Assembly (NCBI RefSeq): GCF_001425085.1
Contig: NZ_LMDN01000001.1
Location: forward strand, 208,364-272,363
Source: Leifsonia sp. Root4
Lineage (GTDB): Bacteria; Actinomycetota; Actinomycetes; Actinomycetales; Microbacteriaceae
Reading direction: 5' to 3'
DNA length: 64,000 nt
The notes beneath the pieces were generated by a model that had not been told where the DNA came from, ran no database searches, and saw nothing but the letters and a program-made list of their open reading frames with translations. Positions within the stretch are counted from its first letter, which is position 1. Each line of letters opens with the position of its first letter. Positions 1 to 8,805 of this stretch are shown one piece after another. Position numbers and translations under genes: made by a program.

Positions 1-356
1 TCGTTGGAGAAACCCTCGTAGTAGCGCTCGAGTTCCTCGTCGCTGAGCGGGACGGGGACGATCGAGATGCCGTCGTTCTCGAACGGCTCGAACTCGCGGC
101 CGGCGACCCCGGCCCAGCCGACCCAGGCTCCGTCGGCCTCGCGCATCACGGGCTCGAGCGCCGTGACGAGGCCACCTGGAGACGAGCGCCATCCCTCGTT
201 GCCGTCCGCATCGACGACGAAGTCGACGGGCAGACGGTTCGACACGACGACGAGGCCGTAGTCGCCGTATGCGCCGACGGTGTGTGCGGGGGCGGGGCTT
301 GCTGGGGCGGAGATGATGAATCCGTTTCCGGCACGAGCGGGGCTCGCACCTTGCTC
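1..356 (-). CDS. otsA: Trehalose-6-phosphate synthase, N-terminal part (runs off the left edge)
   Basis: The reverse strand reads YGLVVVSNRLPVDF, a Gly-Gly-Leu motif (SSPGGLVTALEP), WVGWAG and EELERYYEGFSN in order. This matches the start of GT20 OtsA, which makes trehalose-6-phosphate from a nucleotide sugar and glucose-6-phosphate in the cytoplasm. About 115 codons are visible and the rest lies to the left. The start is a puzzle: between the in-frame stop at 357-359 and the conserved LVVVSNR block there is no ATG, GTG or TTG. The reported end is only the limit of the open frame. A rare ATC start near 312-317, or a one-base error in the C-rich stretch at 285-300, would explain it. The family is secure; the start is not. 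Confidence 0.85.
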
Positions 357-464
357 TCACTCCGAGGCTAGCAGCAGCCCCCGCACCCGTCAGCCCCGTT
401 GCATTCCGCCCGGTTCGGGAGGTCGAGGGCTCGGGGCTGCGGCATCCGCCGCGCCATCTCGCCT

Positions 465-525
465 CGCGAGTTGGCGCAATCGGCCCCTTCTGGGCAACTG
501 AAGGGGCCGATTGGTGCAACTCGCG
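465..525 (-). terminator. Long hairpin after the yhgE operon
   Basis: Arms of about 25 bases with three mismatches flank an 11-base loop. The inner 12 base pairs (AATCGGCCCCTT and its complement) are perfect. It lies 12 bases past the stop codon of the reverse-strand YhgE/Pip gene. There is no long T-run, so termination strength is uncertain. Confidence 0.6.
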
Positions 526-536
526 GGGCAGGCGGG

Positions 537-2456
537 CTAGCTCTGCGCCAGTGCGAAGGCGAAAGAGCGTGCACCGCGGCGCCGGGCGACGACCGCGAGC
601 GAGCCCATCGCCGAGAGCACCGCGAACAGCGCGAGCACCGCGGCTGGCGTTCCGACCGCAGAGCCGCCGACACCGGCCACGATCGACTGCATGCCCTGCA
701 CGGCCCAGGTGAGTGGGAGGAACGGACTGATCGCCTGGAACGGGGCCGCGACGATCTCCACCGGGAAGAGTCCGCCCGCGCTCGTCAGCTGCACGGCCAG
801 CAGCACCAGTGAGACCACGATGCCGACACGGCCGAGCCCGGTCACCAACAGGTGGTGCACCGCCACGAAGGCGGCGGCGATCAGCAGGCTGAAGCCCAGC
901 GTTGCCGGCAGCGTCGCCCACGAGACTCCGAGGGTCGTGTGCAGCAGGGCCACGATCACGAGCACCTGGGCGGCGGCGATGGCGAAGCCGCGCAGCAGTC
1001 CGCGGCCGACGATTCTGCCCGTCGATGCGGTCGAGCCGAGCGCGATCGCGCTCACCGGTCGCATCAGGAGGAAGATCGCGAGGGCACCGATCCAGAGACC
1101 GACGGGCACGAAGACCATGCCGATGATCTCGCCGAGCGAGGCGATCTCGTTGTCGCGTTCGAGGCTGACCCCGACGGGTTCCGCGATGACCTCTGCCGTT
1201 GCCTTCGGGTCGGTTCCGCCGAGCGCGCTGGCCTGTTCTGCGCCATCGCCCAGACCGGTCGCCAACGTGCTCGCGCCCTCCTGCAGCTGGTGCGCACCGG
1301 ATGCCGACGCTCCGGCACCCTCGGCGAGCTGGCTGACGCCGCCTGCCAACTCCGATGCGCCACCGGCGAGGGCGTCAGCGCCGCTGCGCAGTCCGCTCGA
1401 GCCGGCCGAGAGCTGCGCCGCGCCGCCGGCCAGTTGCGAGATGCCGCCCTGCACGCCGCCGATGGCGGTCGCGGTCTGCGAGGCGAGCTGATCGCCGCTG
1501 CCCGCGAGCTGATCCAGTCCACCCCCGACCTTTTGTACGGCTTCCACAAGCGGCTCGGTCCCTGGCAACTGCGACAGGACCGCGACGAGCTGTGGCGAAA
1601 GTGCCGCGTATCCGGTGGCAGCTTTTCCGACGCCGTCCGTGTACTGCTTCACGCCGTCGCTCAGCTGCGTGAGCTGGGCCGCGCTCTGGTTGAGCGTTCC
1701 GAGGCCGCCGGCGATTCCGTCGACTCCCTGGGTGTAGCTCGTCACTCCCCCGGCGAATTCACCAACCCCGTTGGCGTACTCGCCTGCACCGTTGGCTGCG
1801 GTCGTTGCGCCGCCGGCGAGGGAGTCGAGCCCGGTGGCCAGCGTTCCGACGCCGCCCGCAAGGGTTTCCGCCCCGTCTGCGGCCGTGCCGAGGGAGTCGC
1901 CCATCTCGGCGATTCCCGAGTAGAACGCGGTGAGGTATTGGGTGGTGATCTCGCGCCCGAACGCGCCGGACATGGCCTCGCCGACCGATTGCGCGGCGGA
2001 GCCGGCGAGGTAGGCGTGTGCGTCATCCGTGCGGATCTGCAGATCGGCCTGCGTCGGCTCGGTGCCGGAGAGCGAGTTGATGGCGGCGGAGAAGTCGCTG
2101 GGGATGGTCAGCACGGCGTAGGCGTCGCCGGCGGCGAGTGCGTCTGCCGCCTGCTCCGAGTTGGAGATGGTCCACTCGAAGCCGGCCATGTCTGGACCGG
2201 TGAGCTCCGTCACCAGTTGGCGTCCAGCCAGAATCATCTGCTCGCTGCCGTCGGGCAGCGTCGCGGTGACCATCTCATCGTTGTTGACGACGATGGCCGG
2301 CACCGCGTCGAGGCGCTGGTCGGCGCTGGCGAGTGCACCGGAGACGAGCCCGGCGATGGCCAGCGGCACGACGATGACTCCGGCAAGCATCAGGGCGATG
2401 CGGGTGCGCCGCTGAGCTGGCGTGCGACGGAACAATTTCTCGAGTCGAGCACTCAT
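537..2456 (-). CDS. YhgE/Pip family membrane protein
   Basis: This 639-residue protein has one N-terminal membrane span (about 20-43), an extracytoplasmic domain, a long Gly/Ala-rich region of repeated LAGGV/LATGL-type segments (about 190-430), and about six C-terminal spans. That is the layout of YhgE/Pip (phage-infection protein) and ABC-2-like membrane proteins. Its ATG overlaps the stop of the upstream MMPL gene by one base (TGATG), which suggests translational coupling. With the TetR gene further upstream it forms a regulator-transporter-partner operon. The transported molecule cannot be read from the sequence. Confidence 0.85.
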   Translation of the reverse strand: MSARLEKLFRRTPAQRRTRIALMLAGVIVVPLAIAGLVSGALASADQRLDAVPAIVVNNDEMVTATLPDGSEQMILAGRQLVTELTGPDMAGFEWTISNSEQAADALAAGDAYAVLTIPSDFSAAINSLSGTEPTQADLQIRTDDAHAYLAGSAAQSVGEAMSGAFGREITTQYLTAFYSGIAEMGDSLGTAADGAETLAGGVGTLATGLDSLAGGATTAANGAGEYANGVGEFAGGVTSYTQGVDGIAGGLGTLNQSAAQLTQLSDGVKQYTDGVGKAATGYAALSPQLVAVLSQLPGTEPLVEAVQKVGGGLDQLAGSGDQLASQTATAIGGVQGGISQLAGGAAQLSAGSSGLRSGADALAGGASELAGGVSQLAEGAGASASGAHQLQEGASTLATGLGDGAEQASALGGTDPKATAEVIAEPVGVSLERDNEIASLGEIIGMVFVPVGLWIGALAIFLLMRPVSAIALGSTASTGRIVGRGLLRGFAIAAAQVLVIVALLHTTLGVSWATLPATLGFSLLIAAAFVAVHHLLVTGLGRVGIVVSLVLLAVQLTSAGGLFPVEIVAAPFQAISPFLPLTWAVQGMQSIVAGVGGSAVGTPAAVLALFAVLSAMGSLAVVARRRGARSFAFALAQS

Positions 2457-5386
2457 CAGCGCGCCACCTCATCTTCCTGGACTTCTTCACTGCTTGTCGG
2501 TGCGGCGCCGGGCTGCGGCAGCGCGATTTCCGTGCTCGCCCTGGAGCCGATGAGGGCCGCGGATGCCGCGTTCACGGCGTCTCCGGCCGCCAACACGATC
2601 GTGGTGTCTGCCGGTGCGAGCGTCGCCAGCACCTGGGCGATGTTGCGGCCGCGGACGTCCATGGGCAGCGCATCGCCGAGATCGACGATGAGCACGGCCG
2701 GCCGTTCGGTGAGCACGCTTGCCGCGAGCACAGTGGCGCGACCGAGCGCGCTGAGCGAGGACACGCTCGTCTGGGCGTCGATCGGGCGGTGGCTGGTTCC
2801 CGTCGCCCGCAGTGCGGCGTTGATGCGGTCGATCCACGCCCGCTCCGCGCCGCCGAAGCGGCCGCGGTACCAGGGCTGCGAGAGCTCGAGACGTTCGGCG
2901 AGCACCTCGCCGACGGTGCGGTCGAGGTCGTGCCGCTGACCGGCGCCGACGTCGATGAGGCCGACGCGGCGGAGCGCGCGGGAGCGTTCGGACGGCAGCG
3001 GAGAGCCGAGCAGCTGGAGCCGGCCGGCGACGGGGTCGAGGCGACCCGCGAGCGAAGCGGCGAAGACACGGCGTGCCGCGGCATCCCCCTGCACCGTCAC
3101 AACGGCGCCGGCGTCGATGGCGAAGCTCAGCGGGCCCATCGCCTGTTCCGGGATGCCGAGGTAGGCGTCTTCGGCCGTCAGCGCGGACTTCTGCTGCTTC
3201 GCCCAGGCCAGGTCGTCGAGGTGCGCCCGGAGGCCCTCGCCCTCGACATCGACGTTGGGCAGCAGCCGGGACAACCACGCCGGGAGGTACCAGGCCGCCT
3301 TGCCGGCCAGTGCCATGGCGGCGGGAACCAGCGTCATCCGCACCAGGAAGGCGTCGAAGAACACGCCGATCGCCAGCGCGAACGCGATGCCCTTGATCGG
3401 GCCTGCACCCTCCGGCACGAAGGAGAAGAAGACGAAGAACATGATCAGCGCCGCGGCCGTGACGACACGGGCGGAGTGCTGGAAGCCGTGCACGATGGAG
3501 GAACGGGCGTTGCCGGTCTTGACGAACTCCTCGCGCATTCCGGAGACGAGGAAGACCTCGTAGTCCATCGCCAGGCCGAACAATACGGCCATCAGCAGAA
3601 TCGGCAGGAAGCTCAGGATCGGACCGGCCTGTTCGATGTGCAGCAGCTCGGAGAACCAGCCCCACTGGAACACGGCGACCGTCGCGCCGATCGCGGCGAA
3701 CACCGAGAGCAGGAAGCCGATGGCGGCCTTGATCGGCACGAAGATCGAGCGGAACACCATCATCAGCAGGATGATGGAGAGGCCGACGACGATGAGCGCG
3801 AACGGCACGAGCGCGTCGCTCAGCCGGTTCGAGATGTCGATCGTGACGGCGGTCTGCCCGGTGACCTTGATGGGCGTGCCGAGCTCGGCCTCGATCTCCG
3901 GCGCGAGGTCACGGATGTTCTGCACTAGGGTCTTGGTCTCCGGGTCGTCCGGCGCGCTCTCGGGGATCACCTGCATGATCGCGGTGTCGACGCTCGGGTT
4001 CGGCAGGCCCTGGCTGACGTAGGCGACGTCGTCGAGCTGTTCCAGCTCGGCGCGGATCGTATCGAGATCGTCGACGATGTCGGTGGTCTGGGTGATGTCG
4101 ACGACCACGACGAGCGGCCCATTGTAGCCGGGGCCGAAGCCGTCGGCGATCATGTCGTAGGCCTCGCGCTGGGTGGAGCCGGCCGGCTCCGCCGCGCCGG
4201 TCGGCAGGTTGAGGTCGAGGCTCAGCGCGGGAATCGCCAGCGTGCCGAGCACACCGACCACGAGCACGACGGCGACGATCGGAGCCTTCAGCACGGTGTT
4301 CACCCAGCGGCGGCCCATGGTCGGCTTGGCGTCGTCGTCGGCGAGCGCGCGGCGGTGCGCGCGGCTGCCGGGCTTGGGCGACATCCGGCCCTTGATCAGG
4401 CCGAGCACCGCCGGGAGCAGGGTGATGGCGATGAGCACGGCGATCAGCACGGCGAACGCGGTTGCGACACCCATGGTGCTGAGGAAGGGGATGCCGACGA
4501 TGAGCAGACCGAGCAGGGCGATGATCACCGTGATGCCGGCGAAGACGACGGCGCCTCCCGCCGTGGCCACGGCGGTCGCGGCCGACTCCTCCGGGTCGAC
4601 GCCGCGGGCCAGCTGTTGACGGTGTCTGGAGAGGATGAACAGCGAGTAGTCGATGCCGACGGCCAGGCCGAGCATGACGGCCAGCATCGGGGCGGTGCTC
4701 GACACGCTGCCGAATGCCGCTGCGACGAGGATGCCGCCGATCGCCACGCCGACGCCGACGAGGGCCATCAGCAGGGGCATGCCGGCGGCGAGCAGCGAAC
4801 CGAAGGTGATGATGAGCACAACGCCGGCGAAGAGCACGCCGAAGACCTCGACGATGGTGAGCCCGAACGTGGTGTCTTGGAAGACCTGACCTCCGAATGC
4901 GACGGTCATGCCGGCGTCGCGGCCGATCTCGCCGGTGGCGGTGAGCGCGTCGATCGTCTCCTGGGTGACGTCCGTCGACGCGCCCTCGAGCTGCACGCGC
5001 GCGATTGCGGTCTCCTCGTCGTCGGAGACGGCATTGGCCGCGTACTCGGAGAAGGGACTGATGGCCGCGGCGACGCCGTCGATGTCTTCGATGGCGGTGA
5101 TCGTCTGCTCGATCGCATCCGTGTACTGGGGATCCGTGACCGACTCACCGTCGGGCACCTCGAAGACGGCCTCGACGGCGGCTCCCGATGCCTGCGGGAA
5201 GACCGCATTCAGCGTGTCGATCGTGTCCTGCGATTCCGTGCCGGGAATCGAGAATGACTCCTCGAATTGGCCGCCGAGGGCGAGGCCCCCACCGAGTATT
5301 GCCGCGAGAACGAGCACCCAAGCGCCGATCACCCGCCAAGCCCGGCGATAGGCGAAATGACCGATGCGGTAGAGAAACGTTGCCAC
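2456..5386 (-). CDS. MMPL/RND-type transporter with a degenerate ABC-ATPase-like C-terminal domain
   Basis: The 976-residue protein starts at GTG with AGGA about 8 bases upstream. Residues 1-700 are a typical MMPL exporter: a first span near 17-37, two clusters of spans (about 170-330 and 530-690) and two large loops. Residues 754-976 look like an ABC ATPase that has lost its key residues. The Walker A position near 767 reads GDAAARR instead of GxxGxGKS/T, the signature reads SSLSALGRA (about 876-884), and the Walker B-like strand is AVLIVDLGDA (about 897-906). The domain probably no longer hydrolyses ATP and may be structural or regulatory. The gene lies 24 bases after tetR. Confidence 0.85.
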   Translation of the reverse strand: MATFLYRIGHFAYRRAWRVIGAWVLVLAAILGGGLALGGQFEESFSIPGTESQDTIDTLNAVFPQASGAAVEAVFEVPDGESVTDPQYTDAIEQTITAIEDIDGVAAAISPFSEYAANAVSDDEETAIARVQLEGASTDVTQETIDALTATGEIGRDAGMTVAFGGQVFQDTTFGLTIVEVFGVLFAGVVLIITFGSLLAAGMPLLMALVGVGVAIGGILVAAAFGSVSSTAPMLAVMLGLAVGIDYSLFILSRHRQQLARGVDPEESAATAVATAGGAVVFAGITVIIALLGLLIVGIPFLSTMGVATAFAVLIAVLIAITLLPAVLGLIKGRMSPKPGSRAHRRALADDDAKPTMGRRWVNTVLKAPIVAVVLVVGVLGTLAIPALSLDLNLPTGAAEPAGSTQREAYDMIADGFGPGYNGPLVVVVDITQTTDIVDDLDTIRAELEQLDDVAYVSQGLPNPSVDTAIMQVIPESAPDDPETKTLVQNIRDLAPEIEAELGTPIKVTGQTAVTIDISNRLSDALVPFALIVVGLSIILLMMVFRSIFVPIKAAIGFLLSVFAAIGATVAVFQWGWFSELLHIEQAGPILSFLPILLMAVLFGLAMDYEVFLVSGMREEFVKTGNARSSIVHGFQHSARVVTAAALIMFFVFFSFVPEGAGPIKGIAFALAIGVFFDAFLVRMTLVPAAMALAGKAAWYLPAWLSRLLPNVDVEGEGLRAHLDDLAWAKQQKSALTAEDAYLGIPEQAMGPLSFAIDAGAVVTVQGDAAARRVFAASLAGRLDPVAGRLQLLGSPLPSERSRALRRVGLIDVGAGQRHDLDRTVGEVLAERLELSQPWYRGRFGGAERAWIDRINAALRATGTSHRPIDAQTSVSSLSALGRATVLAASVLTERPAVLIVDLGDALPMDVRGRNIAQVLATLAPADTTIVLAAGDAVNAASAALIGSRASTEIALPQPGAAPTSSEEVQEDEVAR

Positions 5387-5410
5387 TGTGCTTGTCCTGC
5401 TCGTGAGGGT

Positions 5411-6019
5411 TTAGACGGAGGGGAGGGAGACGGGAGCCAACAACTCGCCGACGAGTTTGATGAGTGCGGCACGCACCTCATCGACGGGCCCGAGGGGCTC
5501 GCCATCGAGGAAGGCCATGCCGGCGACCAGCGAGTAGGCGGCACCGCCCAGCGCGACCCCGAATCGCATCTTGTCCTCGGTGCTGGCGTTCTCGTCGCAG
5601 ACGGTGTTCGACAGTTCGAGGATGAATGCGTTCGCGCGATCGATCACGGGGATGCCGCGGAGCGAACTCCCCTGATTGATGAAGGTGTAGACCTCGAGGC
5701 GGTGCTCGAGCAGGAAGTCGATGAAATCCTCGACGAAGAGGTGTCGCGCCTCCAGCGATGGCCCGCGCTCGGTGAACCGGGCGAGGAGGGATCCGAGGCG
5801 GTCGATGGCCGGGCCGATCGCGGCCTCGAGCAGCGCTTCCTTGTTCGCGTAGTGGTAGAGCACGCTCGATTTGGAGTAGCCGGCCTCATCGGCGATCTGC
5901 TGCAGGGAGGTTCCGGAGAAGCCCGTCGATGCGAATTGCTCGAGTGCGATCGCGCGCAGCTCGTCGCTCGCTTTCGGGCGCGTGCTGGCGTTGGCCGAAT
6001 CGGCGTCTACAGAGGGCAT
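5411..6019 (-). CDS. TetR/AcrR family regulator
   Basis: The 202-residue protein has the TetR N-terminal helix-turn-helix: a first helix ending EQFASTGFSGTSLQQIADEA, then GYSKSSVLYHYANKEAL. The ATG at 6019 is preferred to a TTG at 6040, because the TTG lies inside the palindrome GACCAATCGGTC, which is probably this protein's own operator. It heads the MMPL-YhgE operon, so it probably represses its own expression and that of the exporter. The ligand is unknown. Confidence 0.88.
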   Translation of the reverse strand: MPSVDADSANASTRPKASDELRAIALEQFASTGFSGTSLQQIADEAGYSKSSVLYHYANKEALLEAAIGPAIDRLGSLLARFTERGPSLEARHLFVEDFIDFLLEHRLEVYTFINQGSSLRGIPVIDRANAFILELSNTVCDENASTEDKMRFGVALGGAAYSLVAGMAFLDGEPLGPVDEVRAALIKLVGELLAPVSLPSV

Positions 6020-6034
6020 GAATGCAGCGTACTT

Positions 6035-6065
6035 GACCAATCGGTCAGGAACTGCACGATCGGTC
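6035..6065 (-). promoter_or_regulatory. Probable TetR operator
   Basis: GACCAATCGGTC (6035-6046) has 4-bp inverted arms. A second related copy, CGATCGGTCAGG, begins at 6058. Both lie just upstream of the tetR start, where an autoregulatory site would be. The assignment is by position and symmetry only. Confidence 0.55.
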
Positions 6066-6118
6066 AGGCTTGGGGGGAATTCCCAGTCGCGCTAACGTGA
6101 GAGGCGGAGGTGCAGATA

Positions 6119-6307
6119 ATGCGCAAATACCTGTTGAACGGTGCGGTCATCGGTGCGGTGATGAGCGGCTGGGGCATCGTCCAAGCCACCCGCAATGGAC
6201 CACGCGACTGGCGACTGGCCCTGATGTGGCTCGGCTGGGGCATCTCACTCACCCTCGCGATTGCCACGGTCCGCGAGGAAGCCGACGAGCGCGCGCTCAA
6301 GAAGTAA
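6119..6307 (+). CDS. Small membrane protein, two predicted spans
   Basis: This 62-residue protein has two hydrophobic stretches (about 5-24 and 34-52) joined by a short RNGPRDWR loop, and a charged KK tail. GGAGG lies 8 bases before the ATG; an in-frame GTG at 6110 would overlap that site. I recognise no family. Confidence 0.6.
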   Translation: MRKYLLNGAVIGAVMSGWGIVQATRNGPRDWRLALMWLGWGISLTLAIATVREEADERALKK

Positions 6308-6393
6308 CCGCGTCCCTCGGCGTGTCCCCCGCGAATTCGGGCGAGTATAGCGCAGACTGAATTCGCTACCCGAAGCAAGCGAGAGGACCGACC

Positions 6394-6783
6394 GTGGCAA
6401 TGTTCCGCCGGCGCCGCCAGACCGCGCCAGTGCTTCTGGCCCCAGCACCCGAGCTCAGCTCAGAGGCCCTGTTTGAGCTCATCAACGACAAGCTCACCGA
6501 CATCATCGGCGCTTCTGGGGAGTGGACGCTCGTTCGCCGCGCCGATGGCGACACCGATGAGATCTTCCACACGATGCTGAGCCGCCAGATTGCCGGCGAG
6601 CTCACGCGCACCGTCGAGGACGGCCGTGACGCACTGCGGAACGAGCCGGGAACAGAGCCGAGCGCTCTCAGCTGGAACCCCGCCCCCGTCGCCGTGTGGG
6701 CTGATCAGAACCGCGCCGATCAGAACCGCGCAGATCAGCGCACCCCGCAGGCTGAGACCGCCTCGCACCGCGCCGTCGCCTGA
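6394..6783 (+). CDS. Hypothetical protein with C-terminal ADQNR repeats
   Basis: A 129-residue soluble protein starting at GTG, with GAGAGGA 6 bases upstream. The N-terminus is basic (FRRRRQ). Residues about 20-75 look like one folded alpha/beta domain (LSSEALFELINDKLTDIIGA, EWTLVRRADGDTDE). The C-terminus carries two to three copies of a DQNRA pentapeptide encoded by 15-bp tandem DNA repeats. A DUF3618-like protein encoded at 13,824-14,450 has a similar repeat. Function unknown. Confidence 0.65.
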   Translation: MAMFRRRRQTAPVLLAPAPELSSEALFELINDKLTDIIGASGEWTLVRRADGDTDEIFHTMLSRQIAGELTRTVEDGRDALRNEPGTEPSALSWNPAPVAVWADQNRADQNRADQRTPQAETASHRAVA

Positions 6784-6804
6784 CGATCCAGACTCGTCAT
6801 CCAG

Positions 6805-6834
6805 AATCTGCCGTCGATTTTTGTACGGCAGATT
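6805..6834. promoter_or_regulatory. Inverted repeat upstream of bioY, candidate operator
   Basis: Perfect 10-bp arms (AATCTGCCGT and its complement) are separated by 10 bases. The repeat lies 38-67 bases before the bioY start, and its right arm reaches the expected -35 region. No T-run follows, so an operator is more likely than a terminator for the upstream gene. Confidence 0.45.
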
Positions 6835-6871
6835 GAGCGCGGCATCCGACCCCGCTCCTAGCGTTGTGATC

Positions 6872-7495
6872 ATGACAGACACACAGCAGAGCGTGCCGCA
6901 GCAGCCGGCCCCCACCGCCACCGGCCCTCGAGCGCCGCGACGCATCCTCGGCGCCCGTGACCTGGCGTCGATCGCCACCTTCGCCGCGCTCATCGCGGCG
7001 CTCGGTCTGCCCGGCTCGCTCTACATCGCCGGCACCGCGGTTCCGATCACCTTCCAGACGCTCGGCGTCATGCTCGCCGGCGCCATCCTCGGCGCCCGCA
7101 ACGGATTCCTCTCCGTGCTGTTGCTGCAGGTGCTCGTCGCCGCTGGTCTCCCCCTGCTCTCCGGCGGGCGTGGCGGCATCGGCGTGTTCTTCGGCCCGAC
7201 GGGTGGCTACCTTCTCGGCTGGCTCCTCGCCGCACTCGTGATCGGCTGGTTCACCGCCCGGCTGCTCCCCCGCTACCGGATCCTGCCCGCCCTGGGTGCG
7301 ACCGCGCTCGGCGGAATCGTCGTGATGTACGCGATCGGCGTTCCGTGGGTCGCCGTCAGCACGGGTGTTCCCTTCACCGTCGCCCTCGCCGGCGCCCTGG
7401 TCTTCCTCCCCGGCGACATCCTCAAGGTCATCGTGACGGTGCTCGTCGCCAAGCAGGTGCACCGCGCCTGGCCCGGGCTCATCACCCCTCGGTGA
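6872..7495 (+). CDS. bioY: Biotin transporter substrate-binding membrane subunit BioY
   Basis: This 207-residue protein has about six spans and the BioY hallmarks ITFQTLGVMLAGAILG and GPTGGYLLGW. BioY is the biotin-binding S component of the ECF transporter and works with BioM (ATPase) and BioN (transmembrane coupling). A TAGCGT box lies 7 bases before the ATG and no ribosome-binding site is seen, so the mRNA is probably leaderless. Its stop overlaps the next gene's start (GTGA). bioM lies 2.5 kb downstream and bioN 5.2 kb downstream. Confidence 0.93.
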   Translation: MTDTQQSVPQQPAPTATGPRAPRRILGARDLASIATFAALIAALGLPGSLYIAGTAVPITFQTLGVMLAGAILGARNGFLSVLLLQVLVAAGLPLLSGGRGGIGVFFGPTGGYLLGWLLAALVIGWFTARLLPRYRILPALGATALGGIVVMYAIGVPWVAVSTGVPFTVALAGALVFLPGDILKVIVTVLVAKQVHRAWPGLITPR

Positions 7496-8805
7496 CCAGT
7501 CCAGTGGCGAGCGATCCGGTGCCGAGCGATCCGGCAGCAAGCGGCGTCGTGACGAGCACCGTCCAGTGGCTGGGCGGCGCCGACGAGGACACCGCGCTGC
7601 GGTTGGCCGGGCGCCCGCTCAGCTACGGGGCGCTGCGCGAGCGGGTCGCCCGGCAGGTGCTCGCTCCCGCTCCCGGCGGCAGTGCTCCGGGCGGCATCGT
7701 GCGCGCAGACAGCGCCGACGACACCGAACTGCTGGTCACCGTCCTCGCTGCCCTCGAGCGCGGGCGCCCCGTGATGATCAGCGATGTGCACGACCCAGCA
7801 GCTCTGCCCGGCCGCGTCCCGGACTCCACGGGGCTGATCGTGATGACGTCCGGCTCGTCGGGTCGCGCACGGGGCATCGCCAGAACGGCGGCGTCATGGC
7901 ATGATTCCTTCGCGCCGTTCGCCGTGGCGACCGGGCTCGGCCGCGAGGACTCCGTCGCGCTCACCGGTCCGCTGCACGTCTCGATGCACCTCTTCGCGGC
8001 CCTGCACACGCTGTGGTTGGGCGCCGAGCTCGGCGATGACCCCGGCACGGCGAGCGCCGTGCACTGCACACCGGCCGTGCTGCGCCGCCTGCTCTCGGCC
8101 GAGCGCCTCCCCGAACGCATCATCGTGGCCGGCGCCGCCCTGCCGGAGGCCGGCCGCGCGGCAGCGGAGCGTCGCGGCAGCGCTGTCACCGAGTATTACG
8201 GGGCCGCAGAGCTCTCCTTCGTCGCCGTCAGCGACCGTGCGGGAGCGCTCCGCGCCTTCCCCGGCGTCGAGATTGAGCTGCGCGGCGGAGAGAGTGAGGG
8301 CTCCGCCTGGGTGCGTTCGCCGTACCTGGCCCTCGGCTACGTCGACTCGACGAACGGCGGCGCGCTCCTCCGCGACGACTCCGGCTTCGCCAGCGTCGGC
8401 GACCTCATCGACCTCGACGACGGCGTCGTGCGGGTGCGGGGCCGTGCGGATGCCGCGGTCACCACCGCCGGGAGCACCGTGCTGAGCGAAGACATCGAGC
8501 GCGCGCTCGAGGGCATCCCCGGCGTTGGCACCGTCTCCGTGCTGGCGGAGCCCCACGCGATCCTCGGCGAGAGCGTGCTCGCCGTGCTCGAGCGCACAGC
8601 CGAGCTCGACGGAGCTGAGGCACGCGCAGCGGTGCTGACGGCCGCGCGCCCCCTGTTCACCCCGATCGAGCGTCCCCGCCGGTGGCTGATCGTCGACACG
8701 ATCCCCCGCACCGCGTCTGGCAAACTGGCCAAGGGAGTGCTCCGGGCCGGGCTCGAGGACGGCACGATCCCCTTCATCGAAATTGGAGCTCCAGCCGATG
8801 CCTAA
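7492..8805 (+). CDS. AMP-binding acyl-CoA ligase linked to bioY
   Basis: A 437-residue ANL-superfamily protein, somewhat short for the family. It has the P-loop-like IVMTSGSSGRARG, the YYGAAELSF motif (usually YGxTE), the GD motif SVGDLIDLDDG, and the catalytic-lysine motif RTASGKLAKG near the C-terminus. It should activate a carboxylic acid to an acyl-CoA. The GTG start overlaps the bioY stop by 4 bases, and the protein begins with a tandem SDP repeat. Its place between bioY and bioM suggests a substrate related to biotin precursors such as pimelate, but this is inference. Confidence 0.85.
   Translation: MTSPVASDPVPSDPAASGVVTSTVQWLGGADEDTALRLAGRPLSYGALRERVARQVLAPAPGGSAPGGIVRADSADDTELLVTVLAALERGRPVMISDVHDPAALPGRVPDSTGLIVMTSGSSGRARGIARTAASWHDSFAPFAVATGLGREDSVALTGPLHVSMHLFAALHTLWLGAELGDDPGTASAVHCTPAVLRRLLSAERLPERIIVAGAALPEAGRAAAERRGSAVTEYYGAAELSFVAVSDRAGALRAFPGVEIELRGGESEGSAWVRSPYLALGYVDSTNGGALLRDDSGFASVGDLIDLDDGVVRVRGRADAAVTTAGSTVLSEDIERALEGIPGVGTVSVLAEPHAILGESVLAVLERTAELDGAEARAAVLTAARPLFTPIERPRRWLIVDTIPRTASGKLAKGVLRAGLEDGTIPFIEIGAPADA

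Noticed and set aside
852-2939. A long forward-strand open frame of 695 codons
   Set aside because: It is antisense to the YhgE and MMPL genes, which have clear domains; high GC alone makes such frames.
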